Assembly: GCF_014633365.1 (NCBI RefSeq)
Contig: NW_026267104.1
Coordinates: 6,260,587-6,324,586 of the forward strand
DNA: 64,000 nucleotides
Source: Diospyros lotus
Taxonomy: Eukaryota; Streptophyta; Magnoliopsida; Ericales; Ebenaceae
Direction of reading: 5' to 3'
The notes beneath the pieces are model-generated. The model saw nothing but the letters and a program-made list of their open reading frames with translations. It was not told where the DNA came from and did not search any database. Position 1 is the first letter of the stretch, and each line of letters starts with the position of its first letter. Position numbers and translations under genes: made by a program. Below are positions 36,136-47,507 of the stretch, piece by piece.

Positions 36136-39100
36136 AGAGAGGGAGCATCAAAACTGGTGACCCACCCCAAATTAGGTGTATAAAACAAGAACCCGCAAAG
36201 CCCCATCACGATATTCTCGCTCTTCAACTGCAAACCATATCTCTGACTTCAGGCTCTATTCAAGTGGATGTAAGGCCCAACTTTTGGGAGAAGCCCAAGA
36301 AGAGCCAGCCAAGCCCATATGGCCTGATAAAGGCCACTGGGGCTCCCAGCTCTCCCCCGCCCCCGCCCCTGCCCCTCATTCGGCCGTCGCAATCTATCTC
36401 TCTCTCTCCAAGAGCATTGCTGTGAATATCTCATTTTGTGCAAATCCGACGGTTGTATCTTGAATCCGATCACATTTTCACCGTGAAATCAACCCCGATC
36501 TACAACAAGGTAAGCTTCTTTTTCTTTTTTAGTTTTATTAGCTTTACTTTTAGCATAGATTCGTGAGATGTGTATGTATATACGCGTGGGTTACTTGGCC
36601 GAGACTTTAAACTTAGATCTACAAAGATGTAGCCGTTAGATCTTGTTGGTTTTTGGGCATGCTGGTCTATGGGGGTAAAGGAGTCGAGCAGTGGCCTTGG
36701 ATCTCCGGAAAATGTTGGCCGCGGTGGCCGGCGGCGACTGGCAGTGTGCTTCTTAAATCTGGCCGAAAATTAAAAACTAAATCTACGGAATTCCAACGGT
36801 TAGATTTGGCCCATTTTTGGATATGTTAACCTCTTTGGCTTGGCGGTTCTGATGGTAGGTTCTGATCGTCAGAATCTTAGGCCGCCGCCGGCGGCAGTGT
36901 GGCTGGCTTAGGCTGTTTTATTTTTTGGGGGGTTTTGGCTTAGTTGTGGCAGCCTTTGGGTTTTGTCCTGGCTTAAGTGACTTAATTTTTATATTTATTT
37001 AATTTTTATGTAATTTGATTATTTTGATAGGTGATTTTGATTCACCCCATCCAAGAGGCGTTTTAGGGAATCCTGTATCTTCAATAACACTATGAATGGG
37101 TAAATTTTATTATGGTAGTAATTGTTGTATTCATGTCTCCAATCATCCTAGTATTTTATATATACTATTCATGATTTAATTCTTATTTGCATATGGGAAA
37201 GTAGAATCCATCTTGTTTTATCTGCATATTGACACTCATGGTCGATTGCATTTCTTTCAATTTGCATTCGGAAAGTTTATGATTCATGTTATCAAGAACT
37301 GTGAATATTTATATGTGAAATGTTTCATGTGACACTTGTTAAAGCTAAATGATAGTATAAGATGTGTATTTAAATGGAGTAACTGTTAGAACCCCGTGTA
37401 GCTAACCACATTAATTGTTAGCCGTTGGTGCACCATGTATACTTTAAGGTGTGAGTGGTTTCACCATCCATGTTTTTGTTCAGTTGTTAGCATGAGAGGT
37501 TCTGCCATCCATGTTCAGATTAGGGTGTGAGGGAGGTTCCATCCTTGTCAGCGTGAGAGGTTCCGCCGTTATAAATATGTGAACTATGGTTCTAAATTGT
37601 TATCATGAATGTGTATGTTTATTTGTCATCTCTTATATTGATATGATTATCATTGGGCATGACATGCCATGATGATTATCTTGATGCATTGATTTATAGT
37701 TTCCCCCATTATAATGCTCTTTGCCCCTCACTAAGCCAATGTCAAGCTTACCCCTTAATATTTCAAATTTTGTAGGTTAGCATAAATTTTGACGGTAAGA
37801 GTCATGGTATACGATTACATTGCATACACCCTAGCCACGCTCCAGTCACAGCATATAAACCTCATTTCACGAGATTTGTGCATGAGAAGGTTTAAGTTCT
37901 CTCTTATTATGAATTGGTAAATTGTGACTATCATAATTAAATGATGAATTTTGGGCCGATGGCACTTAAATTTCGGTATATAAATGATGGTAATATTTTT
38001 GTAAATTATTTGAAATGTTTATATGTCAGAGGAATATGTGTTTTGCAGGATTGTTATCCCATATTGGAGTCTTGGCTTCTTAGGCGGTAGTGCCGGTCAC
38101 AACCGTCGAATTTTGGGTCGTAACAATGGAAGTGGTGGTGGTGTTCATAAAAATCGAAAATCTTTCATTCTCAAACATTGCATTGCTCTTTTGTTAACAT
38201 GCGCCTCTTCCAAGTACAAACTTAGGCAAATCCATGCCTTCTCTATTAGACATTGCGTCCCTCTTAGCAGCCCAAACATGGGCAAGCACCTCATCTTGAG
38301 ACTCGTGTCTTTCTCAGGATCCATGGCTTATGCCCACCAAATCTTTACCCATATCCAAAACCCAAATATTTTGACTTGGAATACCATGATTAGAGGCTAT
38401 GCTGAGAGCGAAAACTGGAGTCGAGCGCTTGATGTGTATCGGGAGATGCGTGTGAATTCCATTAAACTTGACATGCATACTTACCATTCTCTTCTCAAAG
38501 TCGTTGCTAAGATTTTGAATGTTAGAGAGGGCGAGAAGGTTCACTCTATTGCTGTGAGAGATGGGTTTGATTCGTCAGTCATTGTTCAGACCACCTTGGT
38601 TCATATGTATGTTGCTTGCGGCCATGTTGAGACTGCACATAAGGTGTTTGAGTTAATGCCTGTGAGAGGCCTTGTGACTTGGAATTCTATGATTAATGGT
38701 TTTGCACTCAATGGGAGGCCCAATGAGGCTTTGACCCTTTACCGGGAAATGGGTTTAGATGGTGTTGAACCTGACGGGTTCACTATAGTTAGCTTGCTCA
38801 ATGCTTGTACCAAGCTTAGGGCCTTGGCGTTGGGTAGGAGGACTCATGTTTTCATGTTGAAGGTTGGATTGAATGAGAATTCTCATGCTACTAATGCTCT
38901 TATGAACCTTTATGCAAAATGTGGAAGCATTAGGGAGGCAAAGAAGGTCTTTGATGAGATGGAAGACAAGAGTGTGGTTTCTTGGAGTACATTGATTGTT
39001 GGTTTGGCTGCGAATGGATTTGGAAAGTTAGCACTTGAGCTTTTCAAGGATGGGGAGAGACATGGATTGGTGCCCAACGAGATCACTTTTATAGGGGTGT

Positions 39101-39899
39101 TACACACTTGCAGTCGTTATGGGAAGGTCAATGAAGGCTTTGCTTATTTCCAAAGGATGACTGAAGAATTTGGAATCATGCCAAGGGTGGAACACCATGG
39201 TTGCATGGTTGATTTGTTGGGAAGGGCAGGGTTGTTGAAAGGGGCATATGAATACATCCAGAGCATGCCAATGCAGCCTAATGCTGTAATTTGGAGGACC
39301 TTACTAGGTGCCTGCACAATGCATGGCAATTTGGCTCTCGGGGAGATTGCAAGAGCCCAACTTCTGCAATTAGAGCCTAAGCACAGTGGGGATTATGTCC
39401 TCCTCTCCAATCTTTATGCATTCGAGTGACGCTGGACAAATGTGCAGAGTGTAATAAGGTCGATGTTGAAAGAAGGGGTGAAGAAAAAATGGGTTATAGC
39501 CTTTTCGAGCTAGGAAATTGTGTTTATGAGTTTGTCATAGGAGATAAGTCTCATTCGCAAAGTGCAAAGATATACGCGACGCTTGAACAGATTGTGAAGC
39601 TATTGAAATTGGAAGGTTACGCGCCTTGAACAGCCAATGTGCTCGCAGACATAGAGGAAGAAGACAAGGAAACAACATTATCATATCAGAGTAAGAAGAT
39701 TGCAATTGCTTTCATGCTCATTAACATGCCAATTGGGACTCCTATTACCATTGTGAAGAACAACCTAAGAGTGTGTGCAAATTGTCACCTTGCCATCAAA
39801 CTCATCTCAAAGACTTACGATCGCAAGATTGTTGTGAGGGATTGCAGTCGGTTTCACCATTTTAAAGATGGACTTTGTTCGTGTAGAGATTACTGGTAA
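36136..39899 (+). pseudogene. PPR-DYW protein gene, copy 1, disrupted (At4g21065-like)
   Basis: A P-L-S class pentatricopeptide protein with C-terminal DYW deaminase domain. Such proteins enter organelles and carry out C-to-U RNA editing. Sequence 36136-36268 matches the 5' end of the intact copy at 62797, then a solo LTR intervenes (36269-38125). The coding frame resumes at 38131 (AGTGGTGGTGG, then FILKHCIALLLTC) and runs open through the PPR array to LYAFE. Lesions are: loss of the start-codon region, the LTR, TGA at 39427 where copy 2 has CAG, one base missing near 39488 and TGA near 39627. The DYW end ([22 protein letters not shown]) is still clear. This is a dead paralogue; the ORF start at 38023 lies in LTR sequence. 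Confidence 0.9.
36269..38125. mobile_element. Solo LTR (1857 bp) inserted in the PPR copy 1 coding sequence
   Basis: Comparison with the intact PPR at 62797 defines the insertion to the base. It starts TGTAAGGCCC and ends GGGTCGTAACA (TG..CA). The flanks are GTGGA (36264-36268) and ATGGA (38126-38130), a 5-bp duplication with one change. There is no internal region or second LTR, so this is a product of LTR-LTR recombination. Gypsy is more likely than copia by length alone. Confidence 0.88.
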
Positions 39900-41617
39900 A
39901 ATCATCTTCAAATGATTCTATTGTTGAAATAATTCAACAAACAAACTTGTTTTTTTTGTAGTGATTCTCTATTTTGCTATTTTTGGCCTACTACAATGTG
40001 GTTTTCTATTGTACTCCTTATTATATTATAAACAATTCACTCTTTATTTTGATTTTATCTCGAAAATTATGATTGCTCCAACCACTCTCTATTCTTCTCT
40101 CTATTTCACTTCTTATTTTATTTATTTATTAATAAAATTTAACTCAATTTATTTCACTTTACCTATAATCTTCACCTATACATAAAATCAATAATGAAAT
40201 ACACAAATCAATAATTATATATACGCATGAACAAAATCAATAATAAAATACACACATACACAAAATTAATAATCAAACACACAAATCAATTGCCAAATGC
40301 GCAATATCATTCATTTAATATAAAAATAAATAAATAAAAAACCATCTATTATGCTTGATTTGTTGCTCGCCGAAGAAGACGTCGCCACCACTTTTGCTGG
40401 TTGCCACCACCGTCAGATATGGTGGTCGTTGCCCAGATTTGGTCGTCGTCGTCACTACCTGTTTTCAATATTTGCAACTTGTCTTCTCTGGATTTGCTCG
40501 TTGCTGTGTTTGCAACTTCAAATCCAATCGAGTTCATCTTCTGTCGCATTTGGTTGGGCCTCTTCCGACGTTGAGATGGCCATGAAAGAGAGATGGTGAG
40601 GGTGGCTTGGCTGAAAATCACTCACAAGATCCGGCAAAGAGATTAGATTTTGCCAAAATTTTGGCGATGGCAAGTAGCATTGGAGGTCAATTTTTGCATT
40701 TGGTGAACGATTTGGCTTTCTTAGAGTTAGCCTGATATGTTTTTTTTTTTTTACACATACACTTATAGTCATAACTCACATTAATATTTTTTAGTCATTT
40801 GAATTTTAAGGAGCTTTAATTTTCATACTAGTGAATTGCTAATGATCCATTTTTATGGGTTTGATTTACAAAATTTAGTTTTGATTAATTATTATTAAAT
40901 AATAATTTGACAAATTTTAATGAAATATTTAAAAAATAGTATGGCAAGTATTTCACACTTTATTTAAGGTACATACCATGTCATTGTTTAATAATAATTA
41001 TAAGAGCTCTATTATGTTATTTAGGCAACTTTTATGTTGCTTGCAAGGGGGTGGGTGTGCGGGTCCCACGCACCCCTTATAGGGTTGTGCCCCCCCCCCC
41101 CCCCCCCCCCCAATTTTGATTGCATCGGGCAATAGAACAAAAGTGATAATGATATAAAACTGAAAATATGGTCAAAATTGAGTGTAATTACACTTAAAAG
41201 TTTTAATATTTGAAGAATAAATCCAAACTAGAAAATTACAAAATAAATCCAAACTATTAAATCCAAAAGTTTTAATAGTTCAAAAATGTTTTTTATCGTT
41301 TCGAAAACAAAAACTTTTCAAAGAGGCCGAAGCGACACTCCCGAAAAGGTTCTCTGCATCATAGCCTCGGATGGGAAATATCATATTTTTAACAAGATTT
41401 TTCATTTTTCGGATTAGAAAATTACAAAATACAACCTGTGAAACTCCAAATTTGGTAGACCGCGAAAAATCTGGCGCGGCCAAAAATTCAAACTCTAAGC
41501 AAATTCGTTGCGCTAAACGTTCCCTCTTCTCCCCGCTTTCTTTCTTTGTACGCATCATTTTCTGGTCTTCTCTACATTCAATTTCAGAGTTACGCACTGA
41601 TCGAGTAATCGGGAAAA
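39900..41617. other. Spacer between PPR copy 1 and the BRCA1-like gene, part of the duplicated unit
   Basis: Collinear with 44135-45185 and about 46330-46560. It contains an AT-rich transposon-like part (39970-40330), a GC-richer segment at 40345-40690 with short meaningless ORFs on both strands, and a C homopolymer near 41091-41111. The BRCA1 promoter should lie in 41170-41617; no TATA box is obvious. Confidence 0.5.
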
Positions 41618-43058
41618 ATGGCGGATTACTCTCAGTTGGAGAGAATGGGCCGAGAACGCAAATGCCCCATCTGGTAAATCTCTGTCATACCCATTGATTT
41701 TGTTTTTAATTCATGGTTGTTCAAGTTTTCTGTACGTGGGACTGATTTTACTTGGCATTGGGGATTGTTGGGAATTGATGATATTTGGATGTTGATGCAG
41801 CTTGAGCCTGCTCAACTCTGCGGTGTCTCTCTCTTGCAACCACGTGTTCTGCAAGTAAGTTCTTCTGATTCGATTTCAAACAGGGAAACACAAATATAAT
41901 GTTCAAATTTTTACTAGCGTGCGCCTGATGCATGGTCTTTGGTTTTTCAGCTGGTGTATTGAAAAATCCATGAAATCAGCTTCCAGTTGTCCTGTTTGTA
42001 AGGTTCAATATGGACGCAGAGGTATCTTTCATGCTTCGTTATTTCTTCTGTCACTACAAGTGCAATATAATTGGAGTTCTTTTGGCTCTTGGATTAAATT
42101 TGTTTCAAAGGAATTATTTGATGCCAACTTTGTCAACTTGTAATCCGTTAATTCAAAATGTATTGTTAAAATTTAAATTTCTGCGAAGAAAAAGAAAAAA
42201 AATATTCTATAGCCGTTAACAAATGACATTAGCTATGATGAAATCTGGAAGTGCATTTCTGGTCTACTGATAGTATTGATCACTTTAGTGTGTAAATCTT
42301 AAAGCAGCTTTAAAGTGTTAGTGTGCCTAGAATCATGGAAATTTTAATGCGCAAAAAAGTGTAGCCGAAGTGGATTGATATTCACCGAGGATAAACTTCA
42401 CCAAAAAGATTCATGAGAATTGGAAATAGCATTGTAGAAGGACAAGTTGGGGTGTCACCTTCAGTGGATCTGGCCATGTGCCGTGCAGATGAATCATTGC
42501 GCCAGAAGAAATGACATTTTTTTAGTAAAATTAACGGGTATAGGCAAAAACGTGTTTGAGATGGAGAAGACACAAGGGTCTATAATTTTTGGGAAATGCC
42601 TGGAACATCTTTATTGTGGAAAAGGATTTGGGCAGCTTATTCAAAAAGTGGTGAAATAATGCTCCATTGAATTGAATTTCTATGATGTTGACTGATTCTT
42701 GTTTACCCTAATGGGAATCATGGATGGTGACAAATGACAATATTGTTGGGAAAGGGTCATTTGTGTCATTAAACACTTGCTCTTAAGGTGCTAAAACAAG
42801 TTTTATTGACTAACATGTTCAAAATGTAGGAGAACTTGTAGCTGATTTCCAATCACTAATGTCCATATTGTTCACATAGTTTTTTTTGTTGCACAGTTAT
42901 ATGTATTTATTTTTACACCAACTAAATAGTATTTTTGTCTGCAGAGATTCGTCCTGCCCCTCCTATGGATAAGCTAGTAAGCATTTACAAAAGCATGGAA
43001 GTGGCTTCAGGTGACAATATATTTGTAACTCAAAATGCACCTTCAAATAAAATTTCAG
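41618..43058 (+). CDS. BRCA1: BRCA1-like RING finger N-terminus, four exons, truncated
   Basis: Exons 41618-41673, 41801-41854, 41951-42021 and 42945-43058 join in frame. They give MADYSQLERMGRERKCPICL, then SLLNSAVSLSCNHVFCNWCI, then SMKSASSCPVCKVQYGRR and EIRPAPPMDKLVSIYKSMEV. All RING zinc ligands are present (C-x2-C, C-x-H-x2-C-x2-C, C-x2-C). This matches the plant BRCA1 N-terminus, the part that pairs with BARD1 to form a ubiquitin ligase in DNA repair. After the donor at 43059 no further BRCA1 exon follows. About 540 bases of intron-like sequence end in a fragment of PPR copy 2, so the EPF and BRCT parts are missing. Without splicing, exon 4 would read on to a TGA at 43132. A truncated duplicate is the best reading; a RING-only product is possible but unproven. 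Confidence 0.88.
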
Positions 43059-43597
43059 GTATATGTTATACTACCAGTTTGACAGATGCAAAATCAAAAT
43101 TCAACTTAGAGCTTAAGCAGGTTCCTGTTTGAGCAGTTACTTTGACAGATAACCTGCCATTTATCTTTTAATTGTATTATTGTTTCTTTTTACAAAGTTT
43201 GTGAACCGACAAATACAATTCAGTTATTTTACTTGGCTTCTTAGTACTGTGAGTAGTGCCTGTTCTTCCCTCTTTCCTTAATATTGCATGTTTTCCAGTT
43301 TGAAAGTATGACATTTCATGAGTGCAATGTCTCCAATGTTTGTTTATTCTCCTTAATTTACTAAACCTTCTATAACTATAGCACAATAAAAGATTTATTT
43401 TTTGTTAGTTGTTATTACAGTAGTGGCTCACTTACACTAATTTATCGGTCCAATTGTTGAGGTATTATATCGTATATTTGGAACTTATAATGCATGTAAG
43501 GCTGCAGGTGGTAATTATATATTGCGTAATCCTATAATTTTCATTTCCTAATAAAGTGAAAGAATGATTTTGTGGATGCATGCACGACTTGTTGAAC
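43059..43597. other. BRCA1 intron 4 remnant up to the duplication junction
   Basis: Non-coding. 43145-43390 is duplicated at 47270-47510. The junction with PPR copy 2 lies near 43598, where intron sequence changes directly into PPR coding sequence. Confidence 0.7.
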
Positions 43598-44134
43598 GCA
43601 AGAGCCCGACTTCTGCAATTAGGGCCTAAGCACATTGGGGATTATGTCCTCCTCTCCAATCTTTATGCATCCGAGCAGCGCTGGACAGGTGTGCAGAATG
43701 TAAGAAGGTCGATGCTGAAAGAAGGGGTGAAGAAAACACCGGGCTATAGCCTTATGGAGGTACTATGAATTTGTCATAGGAGATAAGTCTCATTCGCAAA
43801 GTGCAGAGATATACGCGATGCTGGAACAGATTATGAAGCTATTGAAATTGGAAGGGTAAGCGCCTCGCACAGCCAACGTGCTCGCAGACAGAGGAAGAAG
43901 ACAAGGAAACAGCATTATCATATCACAGTGAGAAGATTGGAATTGCTTTCATGCTCATTAACACGCCAGTTGGGACTCCTATTACCGTTGTGAAGAACCT
44001 GAGAGTGTGTGCAGATTGTCAACCTTGCCATCAAACTCATCTCAAAGATTTACTCGCGCGAGATTGACGTGAGGGTTCGCAGTCGGTTCCACCATTTTAA
44101 AGATGGACTTTGTTCCTGTAGGGATTACTGGTAA
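43598..44134 (+). pseudogene. PPR-DYW copy 2, 3' fragment
   Basis: Starts inside the coding region at AGAGCCCGACTTCTGCAATT (family RAxLLQLxPKHIGDYVLLSN). It continues YASEQRWTGVQNVRRSMLKE and KKTPGYSLMEV, then loses frame (a deletion after 43755, a TAA near 43857 and several indels). The DYW end CRDYW and its stop at 44132-44134 are still recognisable. The 5' two thirds are absent. Copy 2 keeps CAGCGC where copy 1 has TGACGC. Confidence 0.92.
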
Positions 44135-46904
44135 AATCATCTTCAAATGATTCTATTGTTGTAATAATTCAACAAACTTACTTTTTCTTTTTTTTTTAGT
44201 GGTTCTCTATTTGGACATTTTAGGTGGACAGTAATGGAGCTTCATATTGTACTCCCTGTAATATTATAAATAATTTATTCTCTATTTTGGTTTTATTTTA
44301 AAAATTATAATTGATCTAATCACACTCGTTATTTTATTTTTTATTCCACTTTTTATTTTATTTATTTATTATTAAAATTTAATTTTATTTATTTTAAATT
44401 ACATATAATCTTCACAAATACGTAAAATTAATAATTAAATATGCATATGAAAAAATCAATGATCAAATATAAAATATCATTCATTCAATATAAAAAAAAT
44501 AAAAAAAAGTCACCTATTCTATTACTCATTGAAGAGGACGTTGCTGTAGCTTTCGTTGATTGTCTCCACCATTGAATTTGGTGGTCATCGCCCGAATCTG
44601 GTAATCATCGTCATCTCTTGCTTTCAATGTTTACAACTTGTCTTCTCTGGATCTACTTCTTGTTGTGTTTGTAACTTCAAATTCGGCCAAATTCATCTTT
44701 CGTTGCGTTTGGTCGAGTATCTTCTGGCATTGGGATGGCCATAAGGGAGAGGTGGTAATGGTGGCTTGGGAGAAAATCACTCATCATATCCGATAAGAGA
44801 ATTAGATTGCAGCATTGAAGGTTGGTTTTTTGCATTTGACTAGCTATAGTTTGATTTGGCGAGTGATTTGGCTTCCTCCTTGGAGTTAGTCTTACATGTA
44901 TTTTTTTTTTTTTCACACAAACACTCATATGGTTAATAGCTCACACCAATCTTTTTTAGTCATTTAAATTTTAAGGAGTTTTAATTCACATACTAGTGAA
45001 TTGCTAGTGATCCATTTTTATGGGCTTGATTTGGAAAAAATATTTTTGATTAATTATTGTTAACTAATAATGTGACAAATTTTAATGAAATATTTAAAAA
45101 ATAATATGGCAAGTACTTCACGATATATTTAAGGTACATATCATGTTATCATTTAATAATAATTATAAGGGCCTTATTATATTATTCGCGTTAAACAACT
45201 CTTATTTTATCTAACTTGACTTATAAAGCCATTTCCAATGCTAGCTTCTGCTCCTTGCCAAGTCAAATTTTAAGGAGAAAATCGTTGAAAATCTCTCCAA
45301 CGAGCCTCCAAATCCAACTATTTCCTTCTCAAATTTATAAGGAGCTTGAAAAGGCTCCATATAAATGAGGAGTGATTTTGTACTCCCTGCATTTCTCCAA
45401 CGGCTAATATCTGTTGCATGTCAAATTTGAAGAAAACTCCAATGGCTCTCTGCTGCATCTGAAAGTTAAAAAAGATGCTAGTGACAAGCAGCAGCATCGG
45501 TGACGAGCAGCAATGGCGGCCACGGCAAAAAGCAGAGACGGTGGTAGTTGTAGAGAAAGAGCACTGACGAGACAGCTTGAGGTGGCCGCGACAAGTAGTG
45601 GTGGAGAAGAACGAGCACTGACGAAGATAAGCCAAGACAGTCGCAGTGAGGAGTAGCGAAGAAGAAGATGGACAATGACGACGAGATTCGGCTACCAATA
45701 GTAGTGGCCGCAACGGCTCCCTTATCAAGCATCCAACGACTATCTCAATTTGATTTGGGTTTGTGATTTTTATTATGTATTTTATATAAATTTAGTATAT
45801 ATTGAAGTATTGGGTTTTAATTATATTTTGATTAATTTGTGAATGTGATTATACATTTGTTTGTATCTGAATATTTGATTAATTTATGTATTTAATTCTT
45901 CATTTTGTGTGTCATTGGAATATAACCGTTGTTATAATATTCTAGTGGAATATAGCTATTAGAATATGATTGTAGTTGAAATTTTAATTTTAATATATTA
46001 AAATATTAATTTTTTAATTATAAAAATATTTCAAATAATTTTGTTAAATAATTTTTTTTGAAAAATATTAGTAAATTTATTTACAAATATATTAAATATT
46101 ATAAAAATTTAATACTATCATATTTATTATTAAATTATCAAATAAATAATAAATTTTGTTAGTAATAAAAAATCTAAGTGAGATAAAATAAATAAAATTA
46201 AAATTTATTAATAAATAAGTGGGATAATGAGTGGAATAGGAAGTGTGGTTGGAGTACTTACAATTTTTTAAATAAAATCAAAATAGAGAATAAATTATTT
46301 ATAATATAATAGAAAATGAAAAAGGGAAAAGGGTTCGAAATAGCCTAAAGTGGTGGTGTGTCTTGTGGTGTGTGAGACCGACACCCTTTCATGGGGCACA
46401 CACCTCCTTTAATTTTGTTTGCATTGGATAATAGAACAAAAGCGATAATTATAGATAGAGAGATAAATAATTAAAACTAATTATTAATGTAAAACCGAAA
46501 ATATTGTCAAAATTGAGTGTAATTACACTTAGTGTTTTAATATTTGAAGAATAAGGCCAAAGTAAGAGTAGGAACCTATGATCTACGATGGATAAAAAAT
46601 GAAATGAAAAATGAATATGATATGAAACGAAAACGGAGAAATATTATTTAAAAACAATAAGAAATAGAAATGCAGGAAAAATGCTTAAATAGAAAAATAT
46701 AAGAATTTTTTTGTTAATATAATTTTTAATATATAAGATTATAAAAAAAGTTATTCAATTTAAAAATAACATAAATTCACTAATGCATTTAAACAAATTT
46801 TGAAAAAAAAAATTATAGAAAAAATTTAAAATTTTGAGTTAGAAATAGAAAAAATTTCATTTCAATTCGTGAATGGAAATGAGTTTTCAAATCGAAAATG
46901 TGTT
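44135..46904. other. Spacer of duplicated unit 2 with a large inverted repeat
   Basis: 44190-45185 is collinear with 39960-41020. The sequence 44228-44400 (TATAAATAATTTATTCTCTA part) recurs inverted at about 46150-46325, suggesting a transposon with long terminal inverted repeats spanning about 44.2-46.35 kb. 45470-45720 is a GC-richer stretch with spurious ORFs. 46330-46560 matches 41041-41230. 46560-46900 is AT-rich and stands where BRCA1 exons 1-3 would be expected. Confidence 0.55.
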
Positions 46905-47507
46905 TTTGATATATTTCGTGCCTCGTTATTTCTTCTATTACTACAAGTGCAATAGAGCTGGAGTTCTTTTGGCTCTTGGGTTAAATTTGTTTCAAAGGAG
47001 TTATTTGATGCCAACTTGTAATCGGGTAATTCAAAATGTATTGTTAAAATTTAAATTTTTGGGAAGAAAAGGAAAAAAAAAAAAAAAAAAATCTATAGCC
47101 ATTAACAAGTGACATTGGGTAGGAAGAAATATGGAAATGGAAGTGCATGTCTGGTCTACTGACAGTATCGATTACTTTAGCGTGTAAATCTCAAAGCAGC
47201 TTTAAAGTGTTGGTGTGGTGTGCCTAGAGTCATGGAAATTTTAATGCGCAAAAAGTGTCCACTGAGTTATCTGCCATTTATCTTTTAATTGTATTATTGT
47301 TTCTTTTTACAAAGTTTGTGAACCGAACCGACAAATACAATTCAGTTATTTTACCTGGCTTGGCTTCTTAGTACTGTGAATAGTGCCTGTTCTTCCCTCT
47401 TTCCTTGATATTGCATGTTTTCCAGTGCAGAAAGTATGACATTGAATGGGTTCAATGTCTCCTATGTTTGTTTATTCTTCTTAATTTACAAAACCATGTA
47501 TAACTAC
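46905..47507 (+). repeat. Duplicated BRCA1 intron sequence without its exons
   Basis: 46905-47265 matches intron 3 of the BRCA1-like copy (42029-42360), and 47275-47507 matches 43145-43375. Exon 4, which should lie between them, is missing, as are exons 1-3 upstream. The ORF at 46873-47112 is intron sequence and not a gene. Confidence 0.85.

Noticed and set aside
38023..38130. N-terminal 36 codons of the ORF starting at 38023 as part of the PPR protein
   Set aside because: This part lies in the solo LTR; homology with the intact PPR starts only at 38131.
41085..41112. C homopolymer as a functional G-quadruplex or boundary
   Set aside because: Similar C runs occur at 3401-3414 and 16363-16378 and may be slippage or assembly artefacts; nothing else supports a role.
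42447..42659. Small ORF in BRCA1 intron 3, with faint PPR-like wording in another frame
   Set aside because: Too short and broken by stops; the resemblance is too weak to call.
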